Assembly: GCF_028682475.1 (NCBI RefSeq)
Contig: NZ_JANHLE010000006.1
Location: 124,001 to 188,000, forward strand
Source: Pseudomonas putida
Lineage (GTDB): Bacteria > Pseudomonadota > Gammaproteobacteria > Pseudomonadales > Pseudomonadaceae
Length of the DNA: 64,000 nt
Reading direction: 5' to 3'
Numbering within the stretch: position 1 is the first letter of the stretch; each line of letters opens with the position of its first letter. The notes below the pieces were generated by a model. The model worked only from the letters and a program-made list of their open reading frames with translations. It searched no databases and was not told the origin of the DNA. Of this stretch, positions 57,106 through 64,000 are shown piece by piece. Position numbers and translations under genes: made by a program.

Positions 57106-58410
57106 TCAGTTCAGTTGTTCGACGCGGATACGCACCACGCTGCCGACCACATCCTGCAAGGCTTCCAGGGCGGTGATGGCGTCGTTCATGCGTTGTTCGA
57201 GCACACGGTGGGTGAGCAGGATCATTGGCACCAGGCCGTCCTGTTCCTCGACTTCCTTCTGCATGATCGATTCGATATTGATGCCGCGCTCCGAGAGGAT
57301 GCTTGCCACCTGGGCCAGCACGCCCGGGTGATCCTTGGCCTGGATACGCAGGTAGTAGGCCGATTCGCAGGCTTCGATCGGCAGGATCGGATGCGCCGAC
57401 AGCGAATCGGGCTGGAAGGCCAGGTGCGGTACGCGGTTTTCCGGATCGGAAGTCATCGCCCGGACCACGTCGACCAGGTCGGCGACCACTGACGACGCGG
57501 TAGGCTCCATGCCGGCGCCAGCGCCGTAGAACAAGGTGGAACCTGCAGCATCACCGTTGACCATGACCGCGTTCATCACGCCGTTGACGTTGGCAATCAG
57601 GCGGTCGGACGGGATCAGCGTCGGGTGCACGCGCAGCTCGATGCCGTTGGCGGTGCTGCGTGCCACGCCAAGGTGCTTGATGCGGTAGCCGAGGGCTTCG
57701 GCGTAGTTCACATCGGCGGTGGTCAGCTGGGTGATGCCTTCGGTGTAGGCCTTGTCGAACTGCAGCGGAATACCAAAGGCGATGGAGGCCAGGATGGTCA
57801 GCTTGTGCGCCGCATCGATGCCTTCGACGTCGAAGGTCGGATCGGCTTCGGCATAGCCCAGCGCCTGGGCTTCGGCCAGCACGTCCGGGAACGCCCGGCC
57901 TTTCTCGCGCATTTCGGTAAGGATGAAGTTACCGGTACCGTTGATGATCCCGGCGACCCAGTTGATGCGGTTGGCCGACAACCCTTCGCGGATCGCCTTG
58001 ATCACCGGAATACCGCCTGCCACGGCCGCTTCGAAGGCGACAATCACGCCCTTCTCGCGCGCCTTGGCGAAAATCTCGTTGCCGTGCACAGCGATCAGCG
58101 CCTTGTTGGCGGTGACCACGTGCTTACCATTATCGATGGCCTTGAGCACCAGCTCACGGGCCACGGTGTAGCCGCCGATCAGTTCGATGACAATGTCGAT
58201 TTCCGGGTTCGTTGCGACCTCGAATACATCAGCGGTAATGGGGGTACCGGTAATCTGGCAATTCGGGTTTGGCGAACGCATGGCAATCTGTGCCACTTCG
58301 ATACCACGCCCGGCGCGGCGGGCGATTTCCTCGGCGTTACGCTGAAGTACATTGAAGGTACCGCCACCGACGGTCCCCAACCCACAGATGCCTACTTTGA
58401 CCGGTTTCAC
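57106..58410 (-). CDS. hom: Homoserine dehydrogenase
   Basis: A 434-residue NAD(P)-dependent enzyme that reduces aspartate semialdehyde to homoserine. The nucleotide motif GICGLGTVGGGTF opens the protein; the catalytic region has EADPTFDVEGIDAAHKL, with conserved Glu, Asp and Lys residues, near residue 205; a C-terminal ACT domain (YYLRIQAKDHPGVLAQVASIL) should bind a feedback effector such as threonine. The frame extends upstream, but a GTG at 58410 with GGGGAG six bases before it is clearly the start. It is monofunctional, without aspartokinase. Confidence 0.96.
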   Translation of the reverse strand: MKPVKVGICGLGTVGGGTFNVLQRNAEEIARRAGRGIEVAQIAMRSPNPNCQITGTPITADVFEVATNPEIDIVIELIGGYTVARELVLKAIDNGKHVVTANKALIAVHGNEIFAKAREKGVIVAFEAAVAGGIPVIKAIREGLSANRINWVAGIINGTGNFILTEMREKGRAFPDVLAEAQALGYAEADPTFDVEGIDAAHKLTILASIAFGIPLQFDKAYTEGITQLTTADVNYAEALGYRIKHLGVARSTANGIELRVHPTLIPSDRLIANVNGVMNAVMVNGDAAGSTLFYGAGAGMEPTASSVVADLVDVVRAMTSDPENRVPHLAFQPDSLSAHPILPIEACESAYYLRIQAKDHPGVLAQVASILSERGINIESIMQKEVEEQDGLVPMILLTHRVLEQRMNDAITALEALQDVVGSVVRIRVEQLN

Positions 58411-58490
58411 TGTGAACTCCCCATTGAACGAACGACATGAAGCCGTCCGTGATAACAGCCGTCTCCCCATGGTGACGGCTCGCTTGTTAA

Positions 58491-59225
58491 TTATTTACCG
58501 CCGGCCAACGCCAGCTTGGCAACCTGCGGTGCCGGTTGATAACCCGGGATCAGCTGACCGTCCTCGAGGACGATGGCCGGGGTACCGTTGACACCAATCG
58601 ACTGGCCCAGCTGGAATTGCTTGCTGACCGGGTTGGCACACTTGGCAGCCTTGATTTCTTTGCCGTCGATCATCTTGTCCAGCGCGGCCTTGCGGTCGCT
58701 GGAGCACCAGACAGCTTGCAGTTGTTCGTCGCCCGGGGAGCCGAGGCCCTGGCGCGGGAAGGCAACGTAGCGCACTTCGATACCGCGGCGGTTTAACTCA
58801 GGAACTTCGGCGTGCAGCTTGTGGCAGTACGGGCAGGTCGTGTCGGTAAACACAGTGATGTGCGATTTGGTTTCGCCCTTGGCAGGATAAACCACCATCT
58901 CCGCGGCTGGAATAGCATTGATGCTCTTGGCGATGGCCTGACGCTCGGTTTTTTCCGTCAGGTTGACCGGCTTGCCGTCCTGGATCTGGTACAGATAACC
59001 CTGCACAACGAATTGACCATCGGCGCTGGCGTACAGAACGCGACCGCCCGCGAGCTTGACTTCATACAGACCGTTCAACGGACTTGTGGCAACGCTCTCG
59101 ACCGGCACACCGATTTCCAGCGACTGCAGGGTCTTGCGGATCGCCTGCTCGGCGTTGTCGGCGGCAGCGGCAAAAGTGCTGACCAGCGCCAGGGCGGCGG
59201 TGGCGATAATCTGGGTCACGCGCAT
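58491..59225 (-). CDS. dsbC: Thiol:disulfide interchange protein DsbC
   Basis: A 244-residue periplasmic disulfide isomerase. The signal peptide ends near AAADNAEQ (residue 22), a dimerisation domain spans about residues 25-85 and the thioredoxin domain carries CPYC at 131-134. A second Cys pair (VWCSSDRK and KAAKCANP) should form the structural disulfide, and a cis-Pro is in GVNGTPAIVL. AGGAG is five bases before the ATG; the longer frame upstream runs into xerD and is ignored. It lies 145 bases after xerD and 80 bases before hom, all in one direction. Confidence 0.95.
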   Translation of the reverse strand: MRVTQIIATAALALVSTFAAAADNAEQAIRKTLQSLEIGVPVESVATSPLNGLYEVKLAGGRVLYASADGQFVVQGYLYQIQDGKPVNLTEKTERQAIAKSINAIPAAEMVVYPAKGETKSHITVFTDTTCPYCHKLHAEVPELNRRGIEVRYVAFPRQGLGSPGDEQLQAVWCSSDRKAALDKMIDGKEIKAAKCANPVSKQFQLGQSIGVNGTPAIVLEDGQLIPGYQPAPQVAKLALAGGK

Positions 59226-59370
59226 GGGAACTCCTGAAGGCGGGCAAAGGGCCAGGCAAGCAACGCACGTCCTGAAAGGGCGGCGGCCGTACGGCCCTCG
59301 ATGCAAACCGCCCAAGCCTACCACATCATGCCCGCCCAGACCGCCCCCAGGCGATACCAGCGCTGGGTGC

Positions 59371-60267
59371 TCAGCCGCGTGGGTGATGCTTTGCGTGCAA
59401 CTCCTGCAAACGGGCCCGGGCGACATGGGTGTAGATCTGCGTGGTCGACAGGTCGCTGTGCCCCAACAGCATCTGCACCACCCGCAGGTCGGCACCGTGA
59501 TTGAGCAAGTGCGTCGCGAAGGCATGGCGCAGGGTGTGTGGCGACAGGCTTTTGCTGATACCGGCGACCTGGGCCTGATGCTTGATCCGGTGCCAGAAAG
59601 TCTGCCGGGTCATCTGCTCGCCGCGCAGGCTGGGAAACAGCACGTCACTGGGACGTCCGCCAAGCAACTCGTTGCGTCCGTCGCGCAGGTAGCGCTCGAT
59701 CCATACCACCGCCTCTTCGCCCATGGGCACCAGGCGCTCCTTGCTGCCTTTACCCATGACGCGCAACACCCCCTGGCGCAGGTTGACCTGATCCAGGGTC
59801 AGGCTGACCAGCTCGGTCACACGCAAACCGCAGGCATAAAGAACCTCGAGCATGGCCCGGTCGCGCTGACCGATCGGCTCGCCCAGGTCCGGCGCCTGCA
59901 GCAGCGCCTCAACATCTTCTTCCGACAGGGATTTGGGCAGCGGCCGTCCCAGCTGAGGCATATCGACCTGCAAGGTCGGGTCGACGCCGATCAGCTTTTC
60001 GCGCAACAAGTAGCGATAAAAGCCACGCACCCCAGAGAGAAAGCGCGCAGTCGATCGCGGCTTGTAGCCCTGATCCAGGCGCCAGGCCAGGTGATCGAGA
60101 ATCAGCTCGCGCCCGGCATCGGGCAACGCCACGCCGTGCTCCTGAAGCCAGCCGTTGAATAGCGCCAGATCACTGCGGTAGGACTCGCGGGTATTGTCGG
60201 CCAGGCCTTTTTCCAGCCACAGGGCATCGAGGAACTGGTCAATCAGGGGATGCTCTAGTGCGGGCAT
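59371..60267 (-). CDS. xerD: Tyrosine recombinase XerD
   Basis: A 298-residue recombinase that resolves chromosome dimers at dif together with XerC under FtsK control. The catalytic set is complete: Arg149, Lys173, His244, Arg247, His270 and Tyr279, in the same positions as the E. coli enzyme within one residue. The N-terminal SAM-like domain (FLDALWLEKGLADNTRESYR) and the RHAFATHLLNHGADLRVVQ motif are typical. It is divergent from the antiporter gene, 76 bases between starts. Confidence 0.97.
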   Translation of the reverse strand: MPALEHPLIDQFLDALWLEKGLADNTRESYRSDLALFNGWLQEHGVALPDAGRELILDHLAWRLDQGYKPRSTARFLSGVRGFYRYLLREKLIGVDPTLQVDMPQLGRPLPKSLSEEDVEALLQAPDLGEPIGQRDRAMLEVLYACGLRVTELVSLTLDQVNLRQGVLRVMGKGSKERLVPMGEEAVVWIERYLRDGRNELLGGRPSDVLFPSLRGEQMTRQTFWHRIKHQAQVAGISKSLSPHTLRHAFATHLLNHGADLRVVQMLLGHSDLSTTQIYTHVARARLQELHAKHHPRG

Positions 60268-60343
60268 GACAACTCGAAGGCAAAAGACAAAAACGAAAAA
60301 TTGCCGCTAGTCTTCCACAACACGGACGGCATAGGGAATTGGA

Positions 60344-62146
60344 ATGAGCGAGCAAGAGATATTGCTGACCTTCGGCGGCATTGGAGCCGCCGCACTTGCC
60401 TGCCAGTGGCTGGCCTGGCGCCTGAAACTGCCGGCCATCCTCTTTCTCCTGCTCAGCGGCATTCTCGCCGGACCGATGCTCGGCTGGCTTGACCCGCAAG
60501 CGATGTTCGGCCCACTGCTGATGCCGCTGGTGTCGCTGGCGGTGGCGCTGATTCTGTTCGAGGGCAGCCTGACCCTGCACCTGTCGCAATGGCGCGAGAT
60601 CGGTACGGTGGTCCAGCGTATGGTCACCGTCGGCGCGCTGTCGACCTGGCTGATCATCACCCTGGCGACCCATTGGCTGCTCGGCTTCGACTGGATGCTG
60701 GCAACCTTGTTCGGCACCCTGACCCTGGTCACCGGGCCTACGGTAATCGTGCCGATGCTACGTGTGGTGCGGCCAAAATCGGCGATCGCCAACATCCTGC
60801 GCTGGGAAGGCATTGTCATCGACCCGATTGGCGCCCTGCTGGCGGTAGTGGTGTACAGCTTCATCATTGCCAGCGCGGCGGGCAATGGCCTGAGCCAGAG
60901 CCTGCTGACCTTTGCCGGGGTGATCCTCTGCGGCAGTGCCTTCGGCGCCGCTGGCGGCTGGATACTGGGGCAGGTCATGCGCGAGCAATGGTTGCCCGAG
61001 TACCTGCACAACCTGGCGTCGCTGGCTGCGGTGCTGGGCATTTTCATTGCCGCCAACCAGGTCATGCACGAGTCCGGTTTGCTGGCGGTGACCATCATGG
61101 GCATGTGGCTGGCCAACATGAAAGGCGTGGATGTCCGGCAGATCCTGCACTTCAAGGAGAACCTCAGCGTGCTGCTGATTTCCGGGCTGTTCATCCTCCT
61201 CGCCGCCCGCCTGGACCTGCATGCCCTGATCGGCCTTGGCCCTGCGGTGCTGGCACTGTTGCTGGTGATCCAGCTGATCGCCCGGCCGCTGAACGTCGCC
61301 CTGTCGACCTGGGGCTCGTCGTTGAACTGGCGGGAACGGGCCTTGCTGAGCTGGATTGCGCCGCGCGGGATTGTCGCGGCAGCGGTGTCGGCGATCTTCG
61401 CCATTCGCCTGCATGAGGCTGGTCACCAAGGCGCCCTGCTGCTGGTGCCGCTGACCTTTGCGGTAATCATCGGCACCGTGGTACTGCAAAGCGCTACGGC
61501 GCGACCGCTGGCCCGTCTGCTCAAGGTTGCCGAGCCGGCCCCCAGCGGCTTTCTGATCGTCGGTGCCAATCCACCGGCCCGGGCCATCGCCAAGGCATTG
61601 CAGCAACTCGACTGCCGGGTACTGCTGACCGATTCGAGCTGGGAAAACATCCGTACCGCGCGTATGGAAGGGCTGCCGACCTACTTTGGCAACCCGGCCT
61701 CCCAGCATGCCGACGCCCACCTGGACCTGGTTGGCCTGGGCCACTTGCTCGGGCTTTCACCTTCAGGGGAGCTGAACACGCTGGCTTGCGCACGCTTTCG
61801 TCACGACTTTGGCCACGCGCGACTGTTCGTGCTGGCCAGCGGCCTGGAGGCGCGGCGCAGTGACAAGCATCGCGCCAGTGACGAACATCGGGGGCATGTC
61901 CTGGGCACTCAGGCCCTGACTTACGTGCAACTGGCCAACCAGCTGCATCAGGGCGCCGAGCTGTACAGCACCCACCTGACCGAGACCTTTGGCTGGGAGG
62001 AATATCAAGCCCTGCATGGCGAGCGGGCGACCTTGCTGTTTGCCCGGGACGGCAGCGGTTGGGTGCATGTGTTCGGGCCGGACAGCGTCTTGAAACCAGG
62101 TGCGGGATGGACGGTGGTGGCGCTGATTCAGCCGGAGCAGAGCTGA
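60344..62146 (+). CDS. CPA1-type cation/proton antiporter with a nucleotide-binding-like tail
   Basis: A 600-residue membrane protein with about 12 helices (residues 1-390) and a C-terminal cytosolic part of about 200 residues. The membrane part shows FEGSLTLHL, TLVTGPTVIVPML and EGIVIDPIGALLAVV. The tail begins SGFLIVGANPPARAIAKAL, similar to a TrkA-N Rossmann domain, which often senses NAD(H) or nucleotides. Canonical NhaP TDP and ND motifs are changed (TGP and ID), so ion selectivity is uncertain. The gene is alone, divergent from xerD, and ends in a REP pair. Confidence 0.86.
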   Translation: MSEQEILLTFGGIGAAALACQWLAWRLKLPAILFLLLSGILAGPMLGWLDPQAMFGPLLMPLVSLAVALILFEGSLTLHLSQWREIGTVVQRMVTVGALSTWLIITLATHWLLGFDWMLATLFGTLTLVTGPTVIVPMLRVVRPKSAIANILRWEGIVIDPIGALLAVVVYSFIIASAAGNGLSQSLLTFAGVILCGSAFGAAGGWILGQVMREQWLPEYLHNLASLAAVLGIFIAANQVMHESGLLAVTIMGMWLANMKGVDVRQILHFKENLSVLLISGLFILLAARLDLHALIGLGPAVLALLLVIQLIARPLNVALSTWGSSLNWRERALLSWIAPRGIVAAAVSAIFAIRLHEAGHQGALLLVPLTFAVIIGTVVLQSATARPLARLLKVAEPAPSGFLIVGANPPARAIAKALQQLDCRVLLTDSSWENIRTARMEGLPTYFGNPASQHADAHLDLVGLGHLLGLSPSGELNTLACARFRHDFGHARLFVLASGLEARRSDKHRASDEHRGHVLGTQALTYVQLANQLHQGAELYSTHLTETFGWEEYQALHGERATLLFARDGSGWVHVFGPDSVLKPGAGWTVVALIQPEQS

Positions 62147-62209
62147 TCGCGGGGCAAGCCCGCTCCTACCGGCATCACCTCACCGGTAGGAGCGGGCTTG
62201 CCCCGCGAT
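62146..62209. repeat. REP pair 6, variant with matched changes in both arms
   Basis: Inverted arms based on GCGGGGCAAGCCCGC. Unlike the other five copies the arms read GCTCCTACC and GGTAGGAGC instead of GCTCCCACC and GGTGGGAGC, and the stem stays perfect. It starts at the last base of the antiporter stop codon and ends seven bases before the thioesterase stop. Confidence 0.85.
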
Positions 62210-62216
62210 ACGTCAT

Positions 62217-62624
62217 TCAGAACCCAGGCAACACCGGCACCGGCCGCTTGTCTTCATCGATAGCGACAAAACTGAACAGACCATGAATGGCCTTCTCACG
62301 GCTGTCGCAGCTCATGCTTTCGACAAACACCTCAACCTCGACCTTGAGGCTGGTATTACCGACCGTGGCCACCCGGCCAACCAGCTCAACGATGGAACCG
62401 GCGGCAATCGGATGCTTGAAGTCGATCCGGTCGGTAGACACAGTCACCAGCGGCAAACGGCAAAACCGCGTAGCGGCGATGAACGACACTTCGTCCATCC
62501 AGGCCAGGGCGGTTCCGCCGAACAGGGTGTTGTGGTGGTTGGTAGTGGACGGGAACACCGCTTTGGTGACACGGGTCACCGACAGTTCGGTGCGGCGTTC
62601 GATTTCCTGCTCTCTGGGGCTCAT
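62217..62624 (-). CDS. Acyl-CoA thioesterase, YciA-like hotdog fold
   Basis: A 135-residue thioesterase that hydrolyses acyl-CoA. The characteristic segment NTLFGGTALAWMDEVSFIAA, with catalytic-type Asn and Asp, lies at about residues 31-50. The core continues with TVSTDRIDFKHPIAAGSIVEL. The frame opens earlier within the rplS terminator; MSPREQEIERRTEL at 62624 is the natural start. Its role is probably acyl-CoA pool control; the chain length cannot be read. It is 95 bases downstream of rplS and separated by a terminator. Confidence 0.9.
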   Translation of the reverse strand: MSPREQEIERRTELSVTRVTKAVFPSTTNHHNTLFGGTALAWMDEVSFIAATRFCRLPLVTVSTDRIDFKHPIAAGSIVELVGRVATVGNTSLKVEVEVFVESMSCDSREKAIHGLFSFVAIDEDKRPVPVLPGF

Positions 62625-62657
62625 AAACTTCACATCAGGGACAAAATTGCAGACAAC

Positions 62658-62685
62658 AAAAAAGCAGCCCGAAGGCTGCTTTTTT
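62658..62685 (-). terminator. rplS operon terminator
   Basis: A 12-bp stem, AAAAAAGCAGCC with GGCTGCTTTTTT, and a four-base loop. It closes the rpsP-rimM-trmD-rplS transcript, 34 bases after the rplS stop. Confidence 0.92.
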
Positions 62686-62719
62686 CGCATGGCGGCCGCA
62701 GCCGCCGGTCAAACTGTCA

Positions 62720-63070
62720 TCAGGACAGTTTTTCCTTGATGCGAGCGGCTTTACCGGACAGGTCGCGCAGGTAGTACAGCTTGGCTTTACGCACGTCACC
62801 ACGACGTTTCACGGCCAGGCTGTCGATTTGCGGGCTGTAGGTCTGGAAAGTACGCTCTACACCAACACCGTTGGAGATTTTGCGAACAGTGAAAGCGCTG
62901 TTCAGACCACGGTTACGCTTGGCGATTACAACGCCTTCGAAAGCCTGCAGACGCGAACGATCGCCTTCCTTCACTTTCACCTGAACGACGATGGTGTCGC
63001 CCGGGGCAAAGGTCGGGATCTCTTTGGACATCTGCTCAGCTTCGATCTGCTGAATGATTTTGTTGGTCAT
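62720..63070 (-). CDS. rplS: 50S ribosomal protein L19
   Basis: A 116-residue ribosomal protein at the 30S-50S interface. The sequence is very conserved: [20 protein letters not shown], then [20 protein letters not shown], and a C-terminal [17 protein letters not shown]. It follows trmD by 42 bases and is the last gene of the classic rpsP-rimM-trmD-rplS operon. Confidence 0.98.
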   Translation of the reverse strand: MTNKIIQQIEAEQMSKEIPTFAPGDTIVVQVKVKEGDRSRLQAFEGVVIAKRNRGLNSAFTVRKISNGVGVERTFQTYSPQIDSLAVKRRGDVRKAKLYYLRDLSGKAARIKEKLS

Positions 63071-63112
63071 GCTGTGCTCCTAAGGTAAATCGTCGGATCT
63101 ACCATCGATACG

Positions 63113-63865
63113 TTAACTATCGTCCCGCTCTCGGAGATACTCCTCGAGCAGCTTCTTCTCTTCTCCAGAAAGTGAGCGACTTTCCAGAAGATCGGCGCGT
63201 CGTTCATAGGTCCGCCCAAGGGACTGCTGTAAACGCCATCGCCGGATGTGTGCATGGTTGCCACTAAGCAACACGTCGGGAACACGCTGATCCGCATACA
63301 CCTCCGGTCGGGTGTAGTGCGGGCAATCAAGCAGACCATCGGTGAAGGAATCTTCCTCCGCCGAGTCCGCATGCCCTAAAGCTCCGGGCAGCAGTCGCGT
63401 AACCGCATCAATCAGGACCATCGCCGGTAGCTCGCCACCAGACAGGACATAGTCGCCAATCGACCACTCTTCATCGACATGAGCATCAATAAAACGCTCG
63501 TCAATGCCTTCATAACGACCGGCTATCAGAATCAACGACTCGTGCTTCGCCAGGTCTTTGACCGCCGACTGAGTCAGCTTGCGGCCTTGCGGGCTCAGGT
63601 AAATCACCTTCGCCGCCTCTCCGGTTGCCTGCCTGGCATGTACCAGGGCGTCTTCCAGAGGCTTGATCTTCATCACCATGCCCGGACCACCGCCAAACGG
63701 CCGATCATCCACCGTATGGTGACGATCTGTGGTGTAGTCCCGCGGATTCCAGCAGGTCAGTTGCAACAACCCCTGTTTCACCGCGCGGCTGGTAATGCCG
63801 TACTCACTGATGGCCGAGAACATCTCGGGGAACAACGTAATGACATCTACGCGCAGGCTGGCCAT
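63113..63865 (-). CDS. trmD: tRNA (guanine-37-N1)-methyltransferase
   Basis: A 250-residue SPOUT-class enzyme that makes m1G37 in tRNAs reading CNN codons, preventing +1 frameshifts. The trefoil knot that binds SAM includes [11 protein letters not shown] and [19 protein letters not shown], and [14 protein letters not shown] lies near residue 51. Length and order agree with other bacteria. It starts three bases after the rimM stop. Confidence 0.98.
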   Translation of the reverse strand: MASLRVDVITLFPEMFSAISEYGITSRAVKQGLLQLTCWNPRDYTTDRHHTVDDRPFGGGPGMVMKIKPLEDALVHARQATGEAAKVIYLSPQGRKLTQSAVKDLAKHESLILIAGRYEGIDERFIDAHVDEEWSIGDYVLSGGELPAMVLIDAVTRLLPGALGHADSAEEDSFTDGLLDCPHYTRPEVYADQRVPDVLLSGNHAHIRRWRLQQSLGRTYERRADLLESRSLSGEEKKLLEEYLRERDDS

Positions 63866-63868
63866 TGC

Positions 63869-64000
63869 TTAGAAGTCCGCGTCCCATTCCACCCTCATTT
63901 CGCCTGCAACCAGGTCGATCTTCAACACGCATTGCTCTGTGTAGGGCAACAGGCGTTCACGATCATCCAGGCTGCCCGCGCAGGGCTTGACCACCATTAC
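63869..64000 (-). CDS. rimM: Ribosome maturation factor RimM, C-terminal fragment
   Basis: The minus-strand frame entering from the right edge encodes the last 43 residues of RimM, ending LLPYTEQCVLKIDLVAGEMR and then VEWDADF. This C-terminal barrel segment is well conserved. RimM binds S19 and helps mature the 30S head. The 5' part lies outside the window. It is followed by trmD after three bases. Confidence 0.93.
   Translation of the reverse strand, partial: VMVVKPCAGSLDDRERLLPYTEQCVLKIDLVAGEMRVEWDADF

Overview
The window is a stretch of core chromosome from a fluorescent Pseudomonas, most likely of the P. putida group. This rests on gene order and protein content: dapE, rlmA, plsB, a mexJK-type pump, rsmJ, tsaB, adk, ppc, an lptF-like gene, lysS, prfB, the complete wsp cluster, recJ, yaeQ, thrC-hom, dsbC, xerD and rplS-trmD-rimM follow one another as I remember them in sequenced pseudomonads. 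The many long antisense reading frames fit high-GC Pseudomonas DNA, and six near-identical inverted repeats built on GCGGGGCAAGCCCGC resemble P. putida REP pairs. I see no rRNA, tRNA, CRISPR, prophage, transposase or plasmid gene, and no gene-free stretch reaches 300 bases. The species assignment is inference.

Layout. 1-12 kb: the end of dapE, rlmA, a small conserved gene, a cold-shock gene, plsB, two small envelope genes, a leftward RND pump pair (mexJK type) with a divergent TetR regulator, rsmJ and an internally repeated unknown protein. 12-24 kb: a PEP-mutase-family enzyme, a DUF72 protein, tsaB, adk, ppc, a two-gene lipoprotein/OmpA-like unit with a possible AlgU promoter, an alpha/beta hydrolase, a DUF1704 metallopeptidase-like protein, a lipoprotein and a second TetR regulator. 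24-36 kb: lysS, prfB with its programmed +1 frameshift, then the seven-gene wsp surface-sensing cluster, which ends in the diguanylate cyclase WspR. 36-44 kb: a DUF533 protein and a rightward polyamine operon, ydcSTUV-like importer, aminobutyraldehyde dehydrogenase (patD-like) and Tat-exported spermidine dehydrogenase (spdH-like). 44-49 kb: an Old Yellow Enzyme, recJ, yaeQ and a CaiB-type CoA-transferase. 49-55.6 kb: a signalling island with a solute-binding protein and LuxR-type response regulator facing a REC-EAL protein and a 1200-residue BvgS/EvgS-type hybrid kinase. 55.6-64 kb: thrC, hom, dsbC, xerD, a cation/proton antiporter, a thioesterase, and rplS-trmD-rimM (rimM cut by the window end).

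Two modules bear on cyclic-di-GMP with opposite expected signs: Wsp makes it through WspR, and the REC-EAL protein next to the BvgS-type kinase would degrade it if active. The polyamine operon reads as spermidine cleavage outside the cytoplasm followed by uptake and oxidation to GABA. The REP pairs all lie within ten bases of a stop codon; four lie between convergent genes, one between wspR and prfB, and one inside the polyamine operon after the binding-protein gene.
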